The notes under the pieces are model-generated. The model searched no databases. It was not told the DNA's origin and saw nothing but the letters and a program-made list of their open reading frames with translations. The position numbers and the translations under genes are program-made. From CBDDGJ01 sp965227805 (GTDB taxonomy: Bacteria > Pseudomonadota > Alphaproteobacteria > RS24): DNA of 64,000 nucleotides. The DNA is taken from positions 1,472,220 through 1,536,219 of the forward strand of contig CBDDGJ010000003.1 of assembly GCA_965227805.1 (NCBI GenBank), read 5' to 3'. This document shows positions 1-8,754 of this stretch, piece by piece (the first letter of the stretch is position 1; each line of letters begins with the position of its first letter).

Positions 1-591
1 GCGCAAGCCATTATTGCAAATTTAGGGCAATCTAAAAAGCCGGTTATTTTGGCCTTAAATAAAATTGATCTGATTGCGCCCCCTGAATTGCTTGCCACCA
101 TTAAAGCGCTAAATGAGCAATTTGCTTTCCATGAGAGTTTTTTAATCTCTGCGAAAACGGGTGACGGTTTAAGTGAACTTAAGCAGAAATTATCTGATCT
201 GATGCCGCGTGGCACATGGCTTTATCCGGAAGACCAGATTACCGATATTCCGCTTTATCTTACGGCATCAGAAATTACGCGTGAAAAAATATTTTTACGT
301 TTGCATCAGGAACTTCCCTATGCGATCACGGTAGAAACCGATAAATTTACCCGTAATAAGGATGGGAGTGTGCGTATTGAGCAAACCATCTATACGCGCC
401 GCGCGGGGCAGAAATCAATTATTCTGGGGAAACAAGGCGCGATGGTAAAGAGCATCGGCATAGATGCGCGTAAAGAATTGGAGGATATATTAGAGGCCCG
501 CGTCCACTTATTTATTTTCGTTAAACAGCGTGAAAATTGGCAAAATGACCCCGCGCGTTATCGCATGATGGGGTTGGATTATAAGGGGTAA
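1..591 (+). CDS. era: GTPase Era, C-terminal part (5' end outside window)
   Basis: Era is a ribosome-assembly GTPase that binds the 3' end of 16S rRNA. The reading frame is open from base 1, so the start and the G1-G3 motifs lie upstream of the window. Visible are the G4 motif NKID (residues 20-23 of the fragment), a G5-like SAKTG, and a C-terminal type II KH domain with its GKQGAMVKSIG loop. The stop is followed after one base by the recO start. The era-recO order is usual in Proteobacteria. Identification is firm; only the N-terminal half is missing because of the window edge. Confidence 0.96.
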   Translation, partial: AQAIIANLGQSKKPVILALNKIDLIAPPELLATIKALNEQFAFHESFLISAKTGDGLSELKQKLSDLMPRGTWLYPEDQITDIPLYLTASEITREKIFLRLHQELPYAITVETDKFTRNKDGSVRIEQTIYTRRAGQKSIILGKQGAMVKSIGIDARKELEDILEARVHLFIFVKQRENWQNDPARYRMMGLDYKG

Positions 592-592
592 T

Positions 593-1321
593 ATGCACTG
601 GACTGATAGCGGGGTAATATTATCCGTGCGTAAATTTGGTGAGAGCGGTGCGATTATTGAGGTGTTTTCGCGTGCACATGGGCGGTATCTGGGATTGGTG
701 CATGGCGGAAATTCACGCCGTTTGCGGCCACTTATTCAGGTGGGAAATGAAGTGCAGGCGCACTGGCGCGCGCGCTTGGCCGAGCAGCTTGGTGTATTTA
801 CGCTTGAACTTATCACGCCTTATGCCGCGCATGCAATGGCGTCGCCCTTACAGCTTGCCGGCGTGGAAGCCTTATGCGCGCTATTACGCATTACGCCTGA
901 GCGTCATGCTTATATGCGCCTTTATGATTTGCTCTGTTTGGTGTTGACGCATTTAGATGATGCAGATTTATGGCCGGCCTTATGCGCTAAATTTGAGTTG
1001 GCTCTATTGGCAGAAACAGGTTTTGGGCTTGATTTGTCGCAATGTGCCGCAAGCGGTGCGCGCGCGAATCTGCATTATGTTTCGCCCCGAAGCGGGCGGG
1101 CAGTCAGCCGCGCGGCGGCACAACCCTATATTGATAAATTATTCCGCTTGCCGGCGTTTTTATTACATGATGATATAAGTGCCTCGCGCGATGATATGAT
1201 AGATGCGCTTAGCCTTACAGGGTATTTTTTGACGCATCGTTTGTTTGCGGCTAATGATTTTGCGTTTCCGCCGGCACGTGATAGATTGCTTGCGCGCTTA
1301 AAAGATAAAAATTACACTTGA
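593..1321 (+). CDS. recO: DNA repair protein RecO
   Basis: RecO mediates RecA loading on SSB-coated single-stranded DNA in the RecFOR pathway. The 242-residue length is normal. The N-terminal OB-fold opens with the family pattern 'GVILSVRKFGESGAIIEVFS' and continues into a helical C-terminal domain. The zinc-binding cysteine cluster seen in some RecO proteins is not apparent: cysteines are few and scattered. The ATG lies one base after the era stop, so the two genes are almost certainly co-transcribed and translationally coupled. Confidence 0.93.
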   Translation: MHWTDSGVILSVRKFGESGAIIEVFSRAHGRYLGLVHGGNSRRLRPLIQVGNEVQAHWRARLAEQLGVFTLELITPYAAHAMASPLQLAGVEALCALLRITPERHAYMRLYDLLCLVLTHLDDADLWPALCAKFELALLAETGFGLDLSQCAASGARANLHYVSPRSGRAVSRAAAQPYIDKLFRLPAFLLHDDISASRDDMIDALSLTGYFLTHRLFAANDFAFPPARDRLLARLKDKNYT

Positions 1322-1354
1322 ATTTTTTGATATGAATCCGTCTATAAGGAAAAT

Positions 1355-3610
1355 ATGGTAAAATTATTTACGCGCGATGCCCCGCCCCCGCAGCCTATTG
1401 CCTTAAAAGAGGCATTAGAGCAACGCTATTTAGCTTATGCGCTTTCCACCATCACCAATCGTGCGTTGCCGGATATTCGTGACGGGTTAAAACCGGTGCA
1501 CCGGCGCTTGCTCTATGCCATGCAGCAATTACGGCTCGACCCTGAACATGGGTTCAAGAAATCTGCACGTGTTGTGGGCGATGTTATTGGTCGCTTTCAC
1601 CCACATGGCGATCAGGCAATTTATGATGCCTTGGTGCGTTTGGCACAGGATTTTTCTGTGCGCTATCCATTGGTGGAAGGGCAGGGTAATTTTGGCAATA
1701 TTGATGGCGATAATGCTGCTGCCATGCGCTATACAGAGGCACGCCTTACCCATGTTGCACAAGCCCTGTTGCTGGATATTGAGTCGGATACGGTGGATTT
1801 TCGTGACACATATGATGGTGAAGATACTGAGCCGGTTATTTTACCGGCAGCCTTTCCTAATTTGCTGGCAAATGGTGCCACGGGCATCGCGGTGGGCATG
1901 GCGACCAGTATTCCGCCGCATAATGTTTATGAACTTTTGGGGGCGGCATTGCATCTGATTAAGGCGCGTAATGCGCGCCTTGAAACCTTATTGGAGCATG
2001 TTAAGGGACCAGATTTTCCCACAGGCGGTATTTGTATTGATTCTGCCGAATCCATCAAACAGGCTTATACAACGGGGCGCGGCAGTTTTCGTATTCGCGC
2101 CCGCTTTGAGGTAGAAAAATTACCACGCGGGCAATGGCAGATTGTTGTAACCGAGATACCTTACCAGATACAAAAAGCGCGGCTGATTGAGAAAATCGCC
2201 GAGCTTATGCAGGCGAAAAAACTACCCATGCTGGATGATATTCGCGATGAAAGTGCAGAAGATATTCGCCTTGTTTTGGTGCCAAAGAATAAAGCCATGC
2301 CTGCTGAACAAATTATGGCGGCCCTGTTTCAATTTACCGATTTAGAAAGCCGGTTTTCTTTGAATATGAACGTGCTTGATGCCGATGGGGTGCCGCGTGT
2401 GATGAATTTGCGCGCGGCTTTGCTGGCGTGGCTCGATCATCGCAAAGTTATATTGGTGCGTAAAAGCACATATCGCCTGGAAAAAATTGAAGCGCGTCTG
2501 GAGATTTTGGACGGGTTTTTAATTGCTTATCTGAATATTGATGAGCTTATCCGTATTATTCGTGAAGAAGATGAACCGCGTGCTATGCTCATGCGTGCCT
2601 TTGACCTTACACAAGTGCAGGCAGATGCCATATTGAATATGCGCTTGCGTGCTTTACGAAAATTGGAAGAAGACGGCATACGCAAAGAACATAAAAACCT
2701 CGCGCGTGAACGCACCCAGCTTAGAACATTACTGAAATCGGATAAGCTGCAATGGGAGAGCATTGCAGGCGATATGCGTGATTTGCGTAAAACATATAAT
2801 CCGAAAACGGATTTGGGGCGGCGACGCTGCACAATAGAAGAAGAAAAACAATCGGCGCCGATTGCCCTGGATATATTCGTTGAAAAAGAACCGATAAGTA
2901 TCGTATTATCGCAAAAAGGCTGGATACGCGCGCTTAAAGGGCATGTTGAAACGGCTAAGGGGATAAATTATAAAACCGGTGATAAAGCGAAATTTGTTTT
3001 CCATGCCCATACGACAGATAAACTCATTTTGTTTGCTACGAATGGGCGCGCTTATGTGTTGGATGCAGCAAAGCTCCCCGGTGGGCGCGGGCATGGCGAG
3101 CCATTACGTTTAATGCTTGATATTGATCCGGCAGATGAGATTGTCGAGATTTTTCCGCATGTGGCGGGGCGTAAATTGCTTGTCGCCTCGCATATTGGCA
3201 ATGGCTTTATTGTTGATGAAAATGAAATGATAAGCACACGGCGTGCGGGTAAGCAGATTTTGAATGTCAAAACTCCCGATACAGCGCGTATTTGCGTGCC
3301 GGCACAAGGCAATATGATTGCCGTGCTGGGTGAAAATCGTAAATTTTTGTGTTTTGGTGCAGATGACGTGCCGCTTATGACGCGCGGTAAGGGGGTGCGG
3401 TTACAGCGTTATGGCGATGGCTATTTGGCGGCGGCGCGGGTATATGATAAAAAAACCGGCCTTATCATCAAAGATAAGGCTGGCCGCGAACAAAAATTTA
3501 CCGATTTGAAGGAATGGACTGGCTTGCGTGCACAAGCTGGCCGTGTGCGCCCCAAAGGGTTTCCGGCAGATGGACGCATGGGATATGCATTTAATAATCA
3601 AATAGATTAG
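1355..3610 (+). CDS. parC: DNA topoisomerase IV subunit A
   Basis: ParC is the DNA-breaking subunit of topoisomerase IV, which decatenates daughter chromosomes. At 751 residues it has the shorter ParC-type C-terminus rather than the longer GyrA one. The breakage domain contains IGRFHPHGD (79-87) and the catalytic tyrosine Y126 in AMRYTEARL. A C-terminal beta-pinwheel follows from about residue 500, with degenerate repeats such as 'TRRAGKQILNVK' and 'TRGKGVRLQRY' and no clean GyrA box. An AAGGA ribosome site lies about 5 bases before the ATG. It follows recO by 33 bp and converges on the glycosylase gene with 4 bp between stops. Confidence 0.95.
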   Translation: MVKLFTRDAPPPQPIALKEALEQRYLAYALSTITNRALPDIRDGLKPVHRRLLYAMQQLRLDPEHGFKKSARVVGDVIGRFHPHGDQAIYDALVRLAQDFSVRYPLVEGQGNFGNIDGDNAAAMRYTEARLTHVAQALLLDIESDTVDFRDTYDGEDTEPVILPAAFPNLLANGATGIAVGMATSIPPHNVYELLGAALHLIKARNARLETLLEHVKGPDFPTGGICIDSAESIKQAYTTGRGSFRIRARFEVEKLPRGQWQIVVTEIPYQIQKARLIEKIAELMQAKKLPMLDDIRDESAEDIRLVLVPKNKAMPAEQIMAALFQFTDLESRFSLNMNVLDADGVPRVMNLRAALLAWLDHRKVILVRKSTYRLEKIEARLEILDGFLIAYLNIDELIRIIREEDEPRAMLMRAFDLTQVQADAILNMRLRALRKLEEDGIRKEHKNLARERTQLRTLLKSDKLQWESIAGDMRDLRKTYNPKTDLGRRRCTIEEEKQSAPIALDIFVEKEPISIVLSQKGWIRALKGHVETAKGINYKTGDKAKFVFHAHTTDKLILFATNGRAYVLDAAKLPGGRGHGEPLRLMLDIDPADEIVEIFPHVAGRKLLVASHIGNGFIVDENEMISTRRAGKQILNVKTPDTARICVPAQGNMIAVLGENRKFLCFGADDVPLMTRGKGVRLQRYGDGYLAAARVYDKKTGLIIKDKAGREQKFTDLKEWTGLRAQAGRVRPKGFPADGRMGYAFNNQID

Positions 3611-3614
3611 GGGG

Positions 3615-4256
3615 TTATATATAGGTTTTGGCGTGCATAAATATGTCGTGAAACATAGCCGGTGTAAGCCTGCCGGTATTGGTATTATAGCGCGAGCAGT
3701 GATAAGAGCTGATAAGGTGGATATTGGCAATCTCATACTTTGCCCCATGCCCGAAGGGATAAGCCGAAGGTTTGAGATTAAATGCGCGTATCGTGCTATC
3801 ATGTGCGATTTTGCCCAAACAAATAATCACTTGCAAATTTGTAAGGGCTGCAATGCGGTTTTGTAAGAATATCCGACATTGATTTATCTCGCTTGCATCG
3901 GGCTTATTTTGCGGCGGCACACAGCGCACCGCATTGGTGATCATGCATTTTTTTAAGAGGAGCCCGTCATCGGCGTGCTTATCATAGCGGTTATTACTTA
4001 ATTTGAACTGCGCCAAAGTGTCATAGAGCAAGTCGCCAGCGTAATCACCGGTAAAAGGTCTGCCAGTGCGATTGGCGCCGCTCACACCTGGTGCAAGCCC
4101 GATAATCAGCAGGCGTGCCGCCTCATCCCCGAAAGAGGGCACGGCACCGTTAAACCAGTCGGAATATGCTTTTGCATTTTGTGCCCGATAATCCACAAGG
4201 CGCGGGCACCGCTTGCAGTTTTTCGGGGCCTCTTTTTTTGTTTCATTTTTATTCAT
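3615..4256 (-). CDS. Uracil-DNA glycosylase, family 5 (UdgB type)
   Basis: This enzyme removes uracil and other deaminated bases from DNA as the first step of base excision repair. It has the family 5 motif GLAPGVSGANRTGRPFTGD and the C-terminal motif 'SYHCSRYNTNTGRLT', both diagnostic of the UdgB branch. Cysteines C14 and C17 at the N-terminus plus two later ones (in RCVPP and QCRIF) fit the 4Fe-4S cluster of this superfamily. The length of 213 residues is normal. It is transcribed against parC, and its 5' end faces folK divergently across about 33 bp. Confidence 0.9.
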   Translation of the reverse strand: MNKNETKKEAPKNCKRCPRLVDYRAQNAKAYSDWFNGAVPSFGDEAARLLIIGLAPGVSGANRTGRPFTGDYAGDLLYDTLAQFKLSNNRYDKHADDGLLLKKCMITNAVRCVPPQNKPDASEINQCRIFLQNRIAALTNLQVIICLGKIAHDSTIRAFNLKPSAYPFGHGAKYEIANIHLISSYHCSRYNTNTGRLTPAMFHDIFMHAKTYI

Positions 4257-4289
4257 AGGTTTTATATAGCATGGAAGGATATAAAATTT

Positions 4290-4784
4290 ATGATTTATAT
4301 AGCAGTTGGCAGTAATTTAACGGGGCATTATGCGTCTTTGCAAGATGTGGTGGCAGCAGGGCTATCGCGTTTGGAGCATTATGGGATAAGCATCATTAAA
4401 TCTGCGCCGCTTTATCAAACGCGTGCGATTGGGCCAAAAGGGCAGAATGATTATATCAATACAGTTATTTGCGCCCGCACCATGCTTTCCCCACGTGGTT
4501 TATTAAAAATTTTGCATCAGGTCGAGGCAGATATGGGGCGGGTGCGCCGCATTAAATGGGGGGCACGGATTTTTGATTTGGATTTGCTCGATTATCATGG
4601 CACGATAAGCGCATATAGCACGCCTCTATTGCCGCACCCACATATGTCACAACGCGGCTTTGTGCTTTATCCGTTGCGCGATATTGCGCCGGGCTGGCAC
4701 CATCCGGTAAGGAGACAATCCATAGACAAGCTCATTGCACGTTTGCCCCTATATATGCGTCATGGTGTGCGAAAATTAAAATAA
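4290..4784 (+). CDS. folK: 2-amino-4-hydroxy-6-hydroxymethyldihydropteridine pyrophosphokinase (HPPK)
   Basis: FolK transfers pyrophosphate from ATP to hydroxymethyl-dihydropterin in folate synthesis. The 164-residue protein begins 'MIYIAVGSNLTGHYASLQ' and carries the HPPK pattern 'GPKGQNDYINTVI' and the metal-binding signature RIKWGARIFDLDLL. The frame stays open upstream into the glycosylase gene, but the ATG at 4290 is preferred. It has a GGAAGGA ribosome site 10 bases upstream and starts exactly where family similarity begins. It is divergent from the glycosylase gene. Confidence 0.92.
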   Translation: MIYIAVGSNLTGHYASLQDVVAAGLSRLEHYGISIIKSAPLYQTRAIGPKGQNDYINTVICARTMLSPRGLLKILHQVEADMGRVRRIKWGARIFDLDLLDYHGTISAYSTPLLPHPHMSQRGFVLYPLRDIAPGWHHPVRRQSIDKLIARLPLYMRHGVRKLK

Positions 4785-4824
4785 TATACCCTTATTTTAT
4801 CAACTTATGATACATGAATGAATT

Positions 4825-5526
4825 ATGTCTCTTTGGGGAAAAATAGCAGGCGCCATAGCGGGTTATGCTTTGGGCGGTGTGCCTGGGGCGCTGATTGGCG
4901 GCATTGCGGGGCATTTTGTTATGGATCGGCTGCAAGATAGACAAGTCGTTTTTACCATTGCCCTGATTGCTTTAGCGGCCAAAATGAGTAAGGCCGATGG
5001 TGTTGTCTCGCCCATTGAAATAGATGCCGTTTACAATATGCTGCGTGTGCCGGAAAAAGAGCTGGCTAATATGGGGCGTGTTTTCCGTATGGCACAAAGC
5101 GATATAGCCGGTTATGATTTTTACGCCAAACAAATTACCGATATTTATGCAGATAGCCCGAAAGTGCTGGAAGATGTTTTGGATGTTCTGTTTTATATTG
5201 CTTTTGCCGATGGTGAATTGGCGCATGGCGAGGAGATATTTTTGCGCGAAATTGCAGATATTTTCGGAATTTCGGATGGTGTTTTCGCGCATATTCGTGC
5301 ACGCCATGATGATGCCTATGACGATCCCTATTTTATTTTGGGTATAGGGCGGGAGGCCAGTGATGCGCATTTACGTAAAGCCTATCTGGCAGCGGTGCAA
5401 AATAACCACCCCGACCAGATGCAAGCCCGTGGTGTGCCAAGCGAGATGATGCATATTGCCACAGCGCGCATGGCTGTGATAAATGAGGCATGGCGCAAAA
5501 TCAAACAGGATAGAGGACTTACATAA
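4825..5526 (+). CDS. DjlA-like TerB/DnaJ-domain co-chaperone
   Basis: This is a 233-residue protein with three parts. First is a glycine-rich hydrophobic N-terminal segment (residues 5-33, glycine-zipper-like, probably membrane-inserting). Second is a TerB-like helical domain (about 40-150; acidic motifs 'KMSKADGVVSPIE' and 'AFADGELAHGEE'). Third is a C-terminal J domain (about 168-233) with the HPD tripeptide at 195-197, the site that stimulates DnaK ATPase. This is the architecture of DjlA, a membrane-anchored DnaK co-chaperone. Its TAA overlaps the rpiA ATG by one base, so the two are coupled. Confidence 0.85.
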   Translation: MSLWGKIAGAIAGYALGGVPGALIGGIAGHFVMDRLQDRQVVFTIALIALAAKMSKADGVVSPIEIDAVYNMLRVPEKELANMGRVFRMAQSDIAGYDFYAKQITDIYADSPKVLEDVLDVLFYIAFADGELAHGEEIFLREIADIFGISDGVFAHIRARHDDAYDDPYFILGIGREASDAHLRKAYLAAVQNNHPDQMQARGVPSEMMHIATARMAVINEAWRKIKQDRGLT

Positions 5527-6212
5527 TGCAGGACATTGAGCGTTTGAAACAAAAGGCTGCCTTATGTGCTCTCGATCTGGTTGGAGCGGATATGCGCCTC
5601 GGATTGGGAACGGGCTCAACGGCACGCTATTTTGTTGATGCTTTGGCTGAAAGGGTTGCAGATGGTTTGTCAGTTTTATGCGTGCCAACATCTGAAAGTA
5701 CACGGGCGCAAGCAGAACGTTTGAATATCCCGCTAACCACATTAGACGCGGTAAAAAGGCTTGATTTGACCATTGATGGTGCCGATGAAATTGATACATC
5801 TTTCCGGCTTATTAAGGGCGCTGGTGCCGCTTTGCTACGCGAGAAAATTGTTGCGCAGGCCTCAGATAAAATGGTGGTGATTGCCGATGCGCGTAAATAT
5901 GTTAAAACTTTAGGGGCTTTTCGTTTGCCGGTAGAAGTTAGCAGTTTTGCCCATACGGTTACAGCCCAAGCCATTGAACAAGCCATTACAGCTACAGGAC
6001 ATGCCGGCGCGCTATATTTGCGCGCGGGTGTCACGACGGATGGGGGCAATTATATTTATGATTGCCAGCTGGATGTGATTGCCAATCCAGAAAAATTAGC
6101 CCAGGCTCTTATTGAGATCGTCGGGGTTATTGAACACGGGCTGTTTTTGGATATATGTGATGGTGCCATTATCGCCACCGAAACGGATATAATTGAAATA
6201 GGCAATTTATGA
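5526..6212 (+). CDS. rpiA: Ribose-5-phosphate isomerase A
   Basis: RpiA interconverts ribose 5-phosphate and ribulose 5-phosphate in the non-oxidative pentose phosphate pathway. The 228-residue protein has the phosphate-binding GTGSTARYFVDAL, the active-site segment DGADEID, and KGAGAALLREKIVA with the conserved lysine and glutamate. It overlaps the upstream DnaJ-like gene by one base and the downstream gor gene by four (ATGA). The three therefore form a tightly coupled operon that pairs NADPH-related sugar metabolism with glutathione reduction. Confidence 0.95.
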   Translation: MQDIERLKQKAALCALDLVGADMRLGLGTGSTARYFVDALAERVADGLSVLCVPTSESTRAQAERLNIPLTTLDAVKRLDLTIDGADEIDTSFRLIKGAGAALLREKIVAQASDKMVVIADARKYVKTLGAFRLPVEVSSFAHTVTAQAIEQAITATGHAGALYLRAGVTTDGGNYIYDCQLDVIANPEKLAQALIEIVGVIEHGLFLDICDGAIIATETDIIEIGNL

Positions 6213-7549
6213 ATTATGATTATGATTTATTTGTTATTGGTGCCGGCAGTGGTGGTGTGCGTGCAGCGCGCATGGCGGCAAGCTATGGGGCAAAAGTTGC
6301 GATTGCCGAAGAATACCGTGTTGGCGGCACATGTGTGATTCGCGGTTGTATTCCGAAAAAACTATTTGTCTATGCCAGCCAATTTGCAGAAGAGTTTGAA
6401 GATGCCGCCGGCTTTGGTTGGGGGCTTGGCGAACGTCATTTTGACTGGAAAAAACTTGTCGCGCAAAAAGATAGAGAAATAGAGCGCCTAAATAAAATTT
6501 ATATACGTAATTTGGAAGCAAGTGGCGTTAGGATTTACCCTGCGCGTGCCACCATAGAAGATGCGCATCATATTCGGGTGGATGGGGAAAAAATCAGCGC
6601 GGCCTATATTTTAATTGCAGTAGGTGGCACGCCGTTTAAGCCTGCCATTGCTGGCAGCGATTATGCCATTACCTCTAATGAAGCCTTTCATCTTGAAACA
6701 CTGCCTGAGCATATCACCATTATTGGGGGTGGCTATATTGCGGTGGAGTTTGCCGGTATATTTAACGGCCTGGGTGTGTCGACCCGTCTGATTTATCGTG
6801 GCGAGAAGATTTTGCGTGGCTTTGATGATGATCTGCGCGATCATTTAACCGAAGCACTGCAGCAAAAAGGCATAGAGCTTTTAACAAACACCGATGTGGC
6901 AGCGATTGAAGCGGATGAAACGGGGTATCACCTTACTTATACGGATGGCCAAAAAGCGCATAGCGGGCTGGTTATGTATGCAACAGGCCGCGTGCCAAAT
7001 GTTTCGGGTTTGGGCGTGGATAAGGCAGGGGTTGCGTGTAAGGAAACCGGCGAAGTTATTGTTGATGCGTATTCCAAAACCTCACAAGAGTCGGTTTATG
7101 CTGTGGGCGATGTGACAGGCCGCGTTGCGTTGACCCCGATTGCGATACGCGAAGGCGCGGCTTGTGCGGCAACCTTATTTAATAATGATCCGCAAAAAGT
7201 TGATTATAGCCTTGTGCCCAAAGCGGTATTTTCACAACCGGAAATAGCAACAATCGGCATGAGCGAGGCAGAGGCACGCGCTGCTTATGGTGAGAAAGTT
7301 GATATTTATAAAACCCGTTTCCGCCCGCTTAAACATACGCTTTCGGGAAATGCAGACACTATGTTGATGAAACTGGTTGTGCACCGCTCTAGCCAAAAGG
7401 TTTTGGGTGTGCATATTATCGGGGCGGCGGCGGCCGAAATGTGTCAAGCCTTTGCGGTTGCCCTCACAATGGGCGCCACCAAGGCGCAATTTGATGCAAC
7501 CATTGCCCTGCATCCCACCGCAGCAGAAGAAATGGTGACATTTACGTAA
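6209..7549 (+). CDS. gor: Glutathione-disulfide reductase
   Basis: Gor reduces oxidised glutathione with NADPH in the cytoplasm. At 446 residues it shows the FAD-binding GAGSGGVRAAR near the N-terminus and the redox-active disulfide C42/C47 in GGTCVIRGCIPKK. An NADPH-binding GGGYIAVEFAGIF follows mid-protein. The C-terminal HPTAAEEMVT carries the catalytic His-Glu pair contributed across the dimer. The GCIPKK form separates it from lipoamide and mercury reductases. It overlaps the rpiA stop by 4 bases; 79 bp follow before gmk. Confidence 0.94.
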   Translation: MNYDYDLFVIGAGSGGVRAARMAASYGAKVAIAEEYRVGGTCVIRGCIPKKLFVYASQFAEEFEDAAGFGWGLGERHFDWKKLVAQKDREIERLNKIYIRNLEASGVRIYPARATIEDAHHIRVDGEKISAAYILIAVGGTPFKPAIAGSDYAITSNEAFHLETLPEHITIIGGGYIAVEFAGIFNGLGVSTRLIYRGEKILRGFDDDLRDHLTEALQQKGIELLTNTDVAAIEADETGYHLTYTDGQKAHSGLVMYATGRVPNVSGLGVDKAGVACKETGEVIVDAYSKTSQESVYAVGDVTGRVALTPIAIREGAACAATLFNNDPQKVDYSLVPKAVFSQPEIATIGMSEAEARAAYGEKVDIYKTRFRPLKHTLSGNADTMLMKLVVHRSSQKVLGVHIIGAAAAEMCQAFAVALTMGATKAQFDATIALHPTAAEEMVTFT

Positions 7550-7628
7550 GGGGCATTACGCATCATTTCCATAAATAATGTGATAAATTTTGTATCCTGT
7601 ATTAAGCGAATCTGATTAAAAAGCATGC

Positions 7629-8297
7629 ATGTCAGGGCATATAGACTTTTCATCCGTCACAAGACGAGGTTTATTATTGGTTTTATCTTCACCCTCGGGG
7701 GCAGGAAAAACCAGCCTTTCCCATGCCTTATTGGCGCAAGATGAAGATATTACGCTTTCTATATCAGCAACGACCCGCCCGCCACGTCCCAGCGAGCAGG
7801 ACGGCGTAGATTATCATTTTATCAGCGAAGCAGAATTTGACATAAAGCAGGCAAATGGTGATTTTTTAGAATCTGCAAAAGTGTTTGAGCATTATTATGG
7901 CACACCGCGTGCGCCGGTTGATACATTGCTGGAGCAGGGGCGCGATGTATTGTTTGATATTGATTGGCAAGGCACCCAGCAATTACAAGATAGTTTGGCA
8001 GCCGATGTGGTTGATATATTTATTTTGCCGCCAAATGCGCATGAACTGGAAAAGCGATTGATTAAACGTGCGCAAGATAACGCCGAAACAGTGGCGCGGC
8101 GTATGGCAAAAGCCAATGATGAAATTAGCCATTATGCCGAATATGATTATGTGATTATCAATCGCGATTTTGATCAAAGCCTCGCGGATATAAAGGCCAT
8201 ATTATGCGCCGAGCGTTTGCGCCGCAAACGCCAGAGCGGTCTTTCTGATTTTATACGCATGATGCAAACTGACTTGGAAACTATAAATGCCGAATAA
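7629..8297 (+). CDS. gmk: Guanylate kinase
   Basis: Gmk phosphorylates GMP to GDP in nucleotide synthesis. The 222-residue protein has the P-loop SSPSGAGKT (20-28), the GMP-binding 'TTRPPRPSEQDGVDYHF', and 'VLFDIDWQGTQQL'. An N-terminal extension of about 12 residues precedes the core. The ATG at 7629 has no strong ribosome site, but no better in-frame start exists before the P-loop. It is the last gene before the small SOS-type locus and has the same orientation. Confidence 0.95.
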   Translation: MSGHIDFSSVTRRGLLLVLSSPSGAGKTSLSHALLAQDEDITLSISATTRPPRPSEQDGVDYHFISEAEFDIKQANGDFLESAKVFEHYYGTPRAPVDTLLEQGRDVLFDIDWQGTQQLQDSLAADVVDIFILPPNAHELEKRLIKRAQDNAETVARRMAKANDEISHYAEYDYVIINRDFDQSLADIKAILCAERLRRKRQSGLSDFIRMMQTDLETINAE

Positions 8298-8353
8298 TTT
8301 AAGCGATTTCTTGCACTATACTTATAAAAAGTTTGCTTTTTGTTCTTTTTTAC

Positions 8354-8382
8354 TTGACAATAGAACAAAATACGAACATATT
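8354..8382 (+). promoter_or_regulatory. Promoter with an embedded alphaproteobacterial LexA (SOS) box
   Basis: A perfect -35 hexamer TTGACA (8354-8359) and a -10-like CATATT (8377-8382) are separated by 17 bases. Between them lies GAAC-AAAATAC-GAAC (8363-8377), an exact match to GAAC-N7-GAAC, the reverse complement of the direct-repeat LexA operator GTTC-N7-GTTC known in Alphaproteobacteria. A repressor bound here would cover the spacer and part of the -10. Transcription would start near 8389, about 20 bases before the small ORF at 8409. The match is direct observation; LexA binding is inferred. Confidence 0.72.
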
Positions 8383-8408
8383 CCGAATCATAGTAAAGGA
8401 GTATGATG

Positions 8409-8501
8409 ATGAAACAAATTATAGAAGATGTTACCGTTTTTCTTACACTTGTCGCTATGATTGGCCTTGGTTTTTTTGGGGCTATTATCGCAAGTGTATA
8501 G
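8409..8501 (+). CDS. 30-residue single-span membrane protein, probably SOS-induced (SidA-like)
   Basis: A short frame encodes a 30-residue peptide: a polar start (MKQIIEDV) followed by one hydrophobic helix of about 21 residues rich in Leu, Ile, Phe and Gly. Three ATGs lie in a row (8403, 8406, 8409). AGGAG at 8397-8401 is best spaced for the third. A strong intrinsic terminator follows 33 bp after the stop, making this a self-contained monocistronic unit. Caulobacter SidA, a 29-residue LexA-controlled inner-membrane division inhibitor, has the same size, topology and control. No residue-level homology is claimed. It may act on FtsW/FtsN or another membrane partner. Confidence 0.68.
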   Translation: MKQIIEDVTVFLTLVAMIGLGFFGAIIASV

Positions 8502-8533
8502 TTAAGCTTTCAGGGCAGAGAGACTTCCCTGAC

Positions 8534-8583
8534 GTGCCGGATGTGCAATCCCCCATTCCCGTGGCGCATCCGGCACTTTCTTT
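8534..8583 (+). terminator. Intrinsic terminator after the small membrane-protein gene
   Basis: A 13-bp stem (GTGCCGGATGTGC at 8534-8546 against GCGCATCCGGCAC at 8564-8576, one G-T wobble) has a 17-base loop and is followed by TTTCTTT. It is the cleanest intrinsic terminator seen in the left half of the window. It isolates the 30-residue ORF from dnaE. The remaining 170 bp up to dnaE contain no gene that I can support. Confidence 0.8.
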
Positions 8584-8754
8584 ATAAACGCTTTATACTT
8601 TATGAATGTTAAGCAGCTGGGGAATGAATTTTCTAAAATTATTAAATTGAGTTATGTGACATGGCATAGTCATTTATGTGGATAAGCAAAATAGCGTAAC
8701 CGGATATGCCTATACTAACAAGAATCATCATGTATAAATAAAGTCTTACACAGT

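Noticed and set aside
3456..3486. Inverted repeat GGCCTTATC / GATAAGGCTGGCC as a terminator
   Set aside because: It lies inside parC about 125 bp before the stop, lacks a T-run and is explained by coding sequence.
8333..8587. 84-codon plus-strand frame overlapping the small SOS locus
   Set aside because: It runs through the promoter, ribosome site and terminator and has no family pattern; the overlapping 30-codon frame fits the signals.
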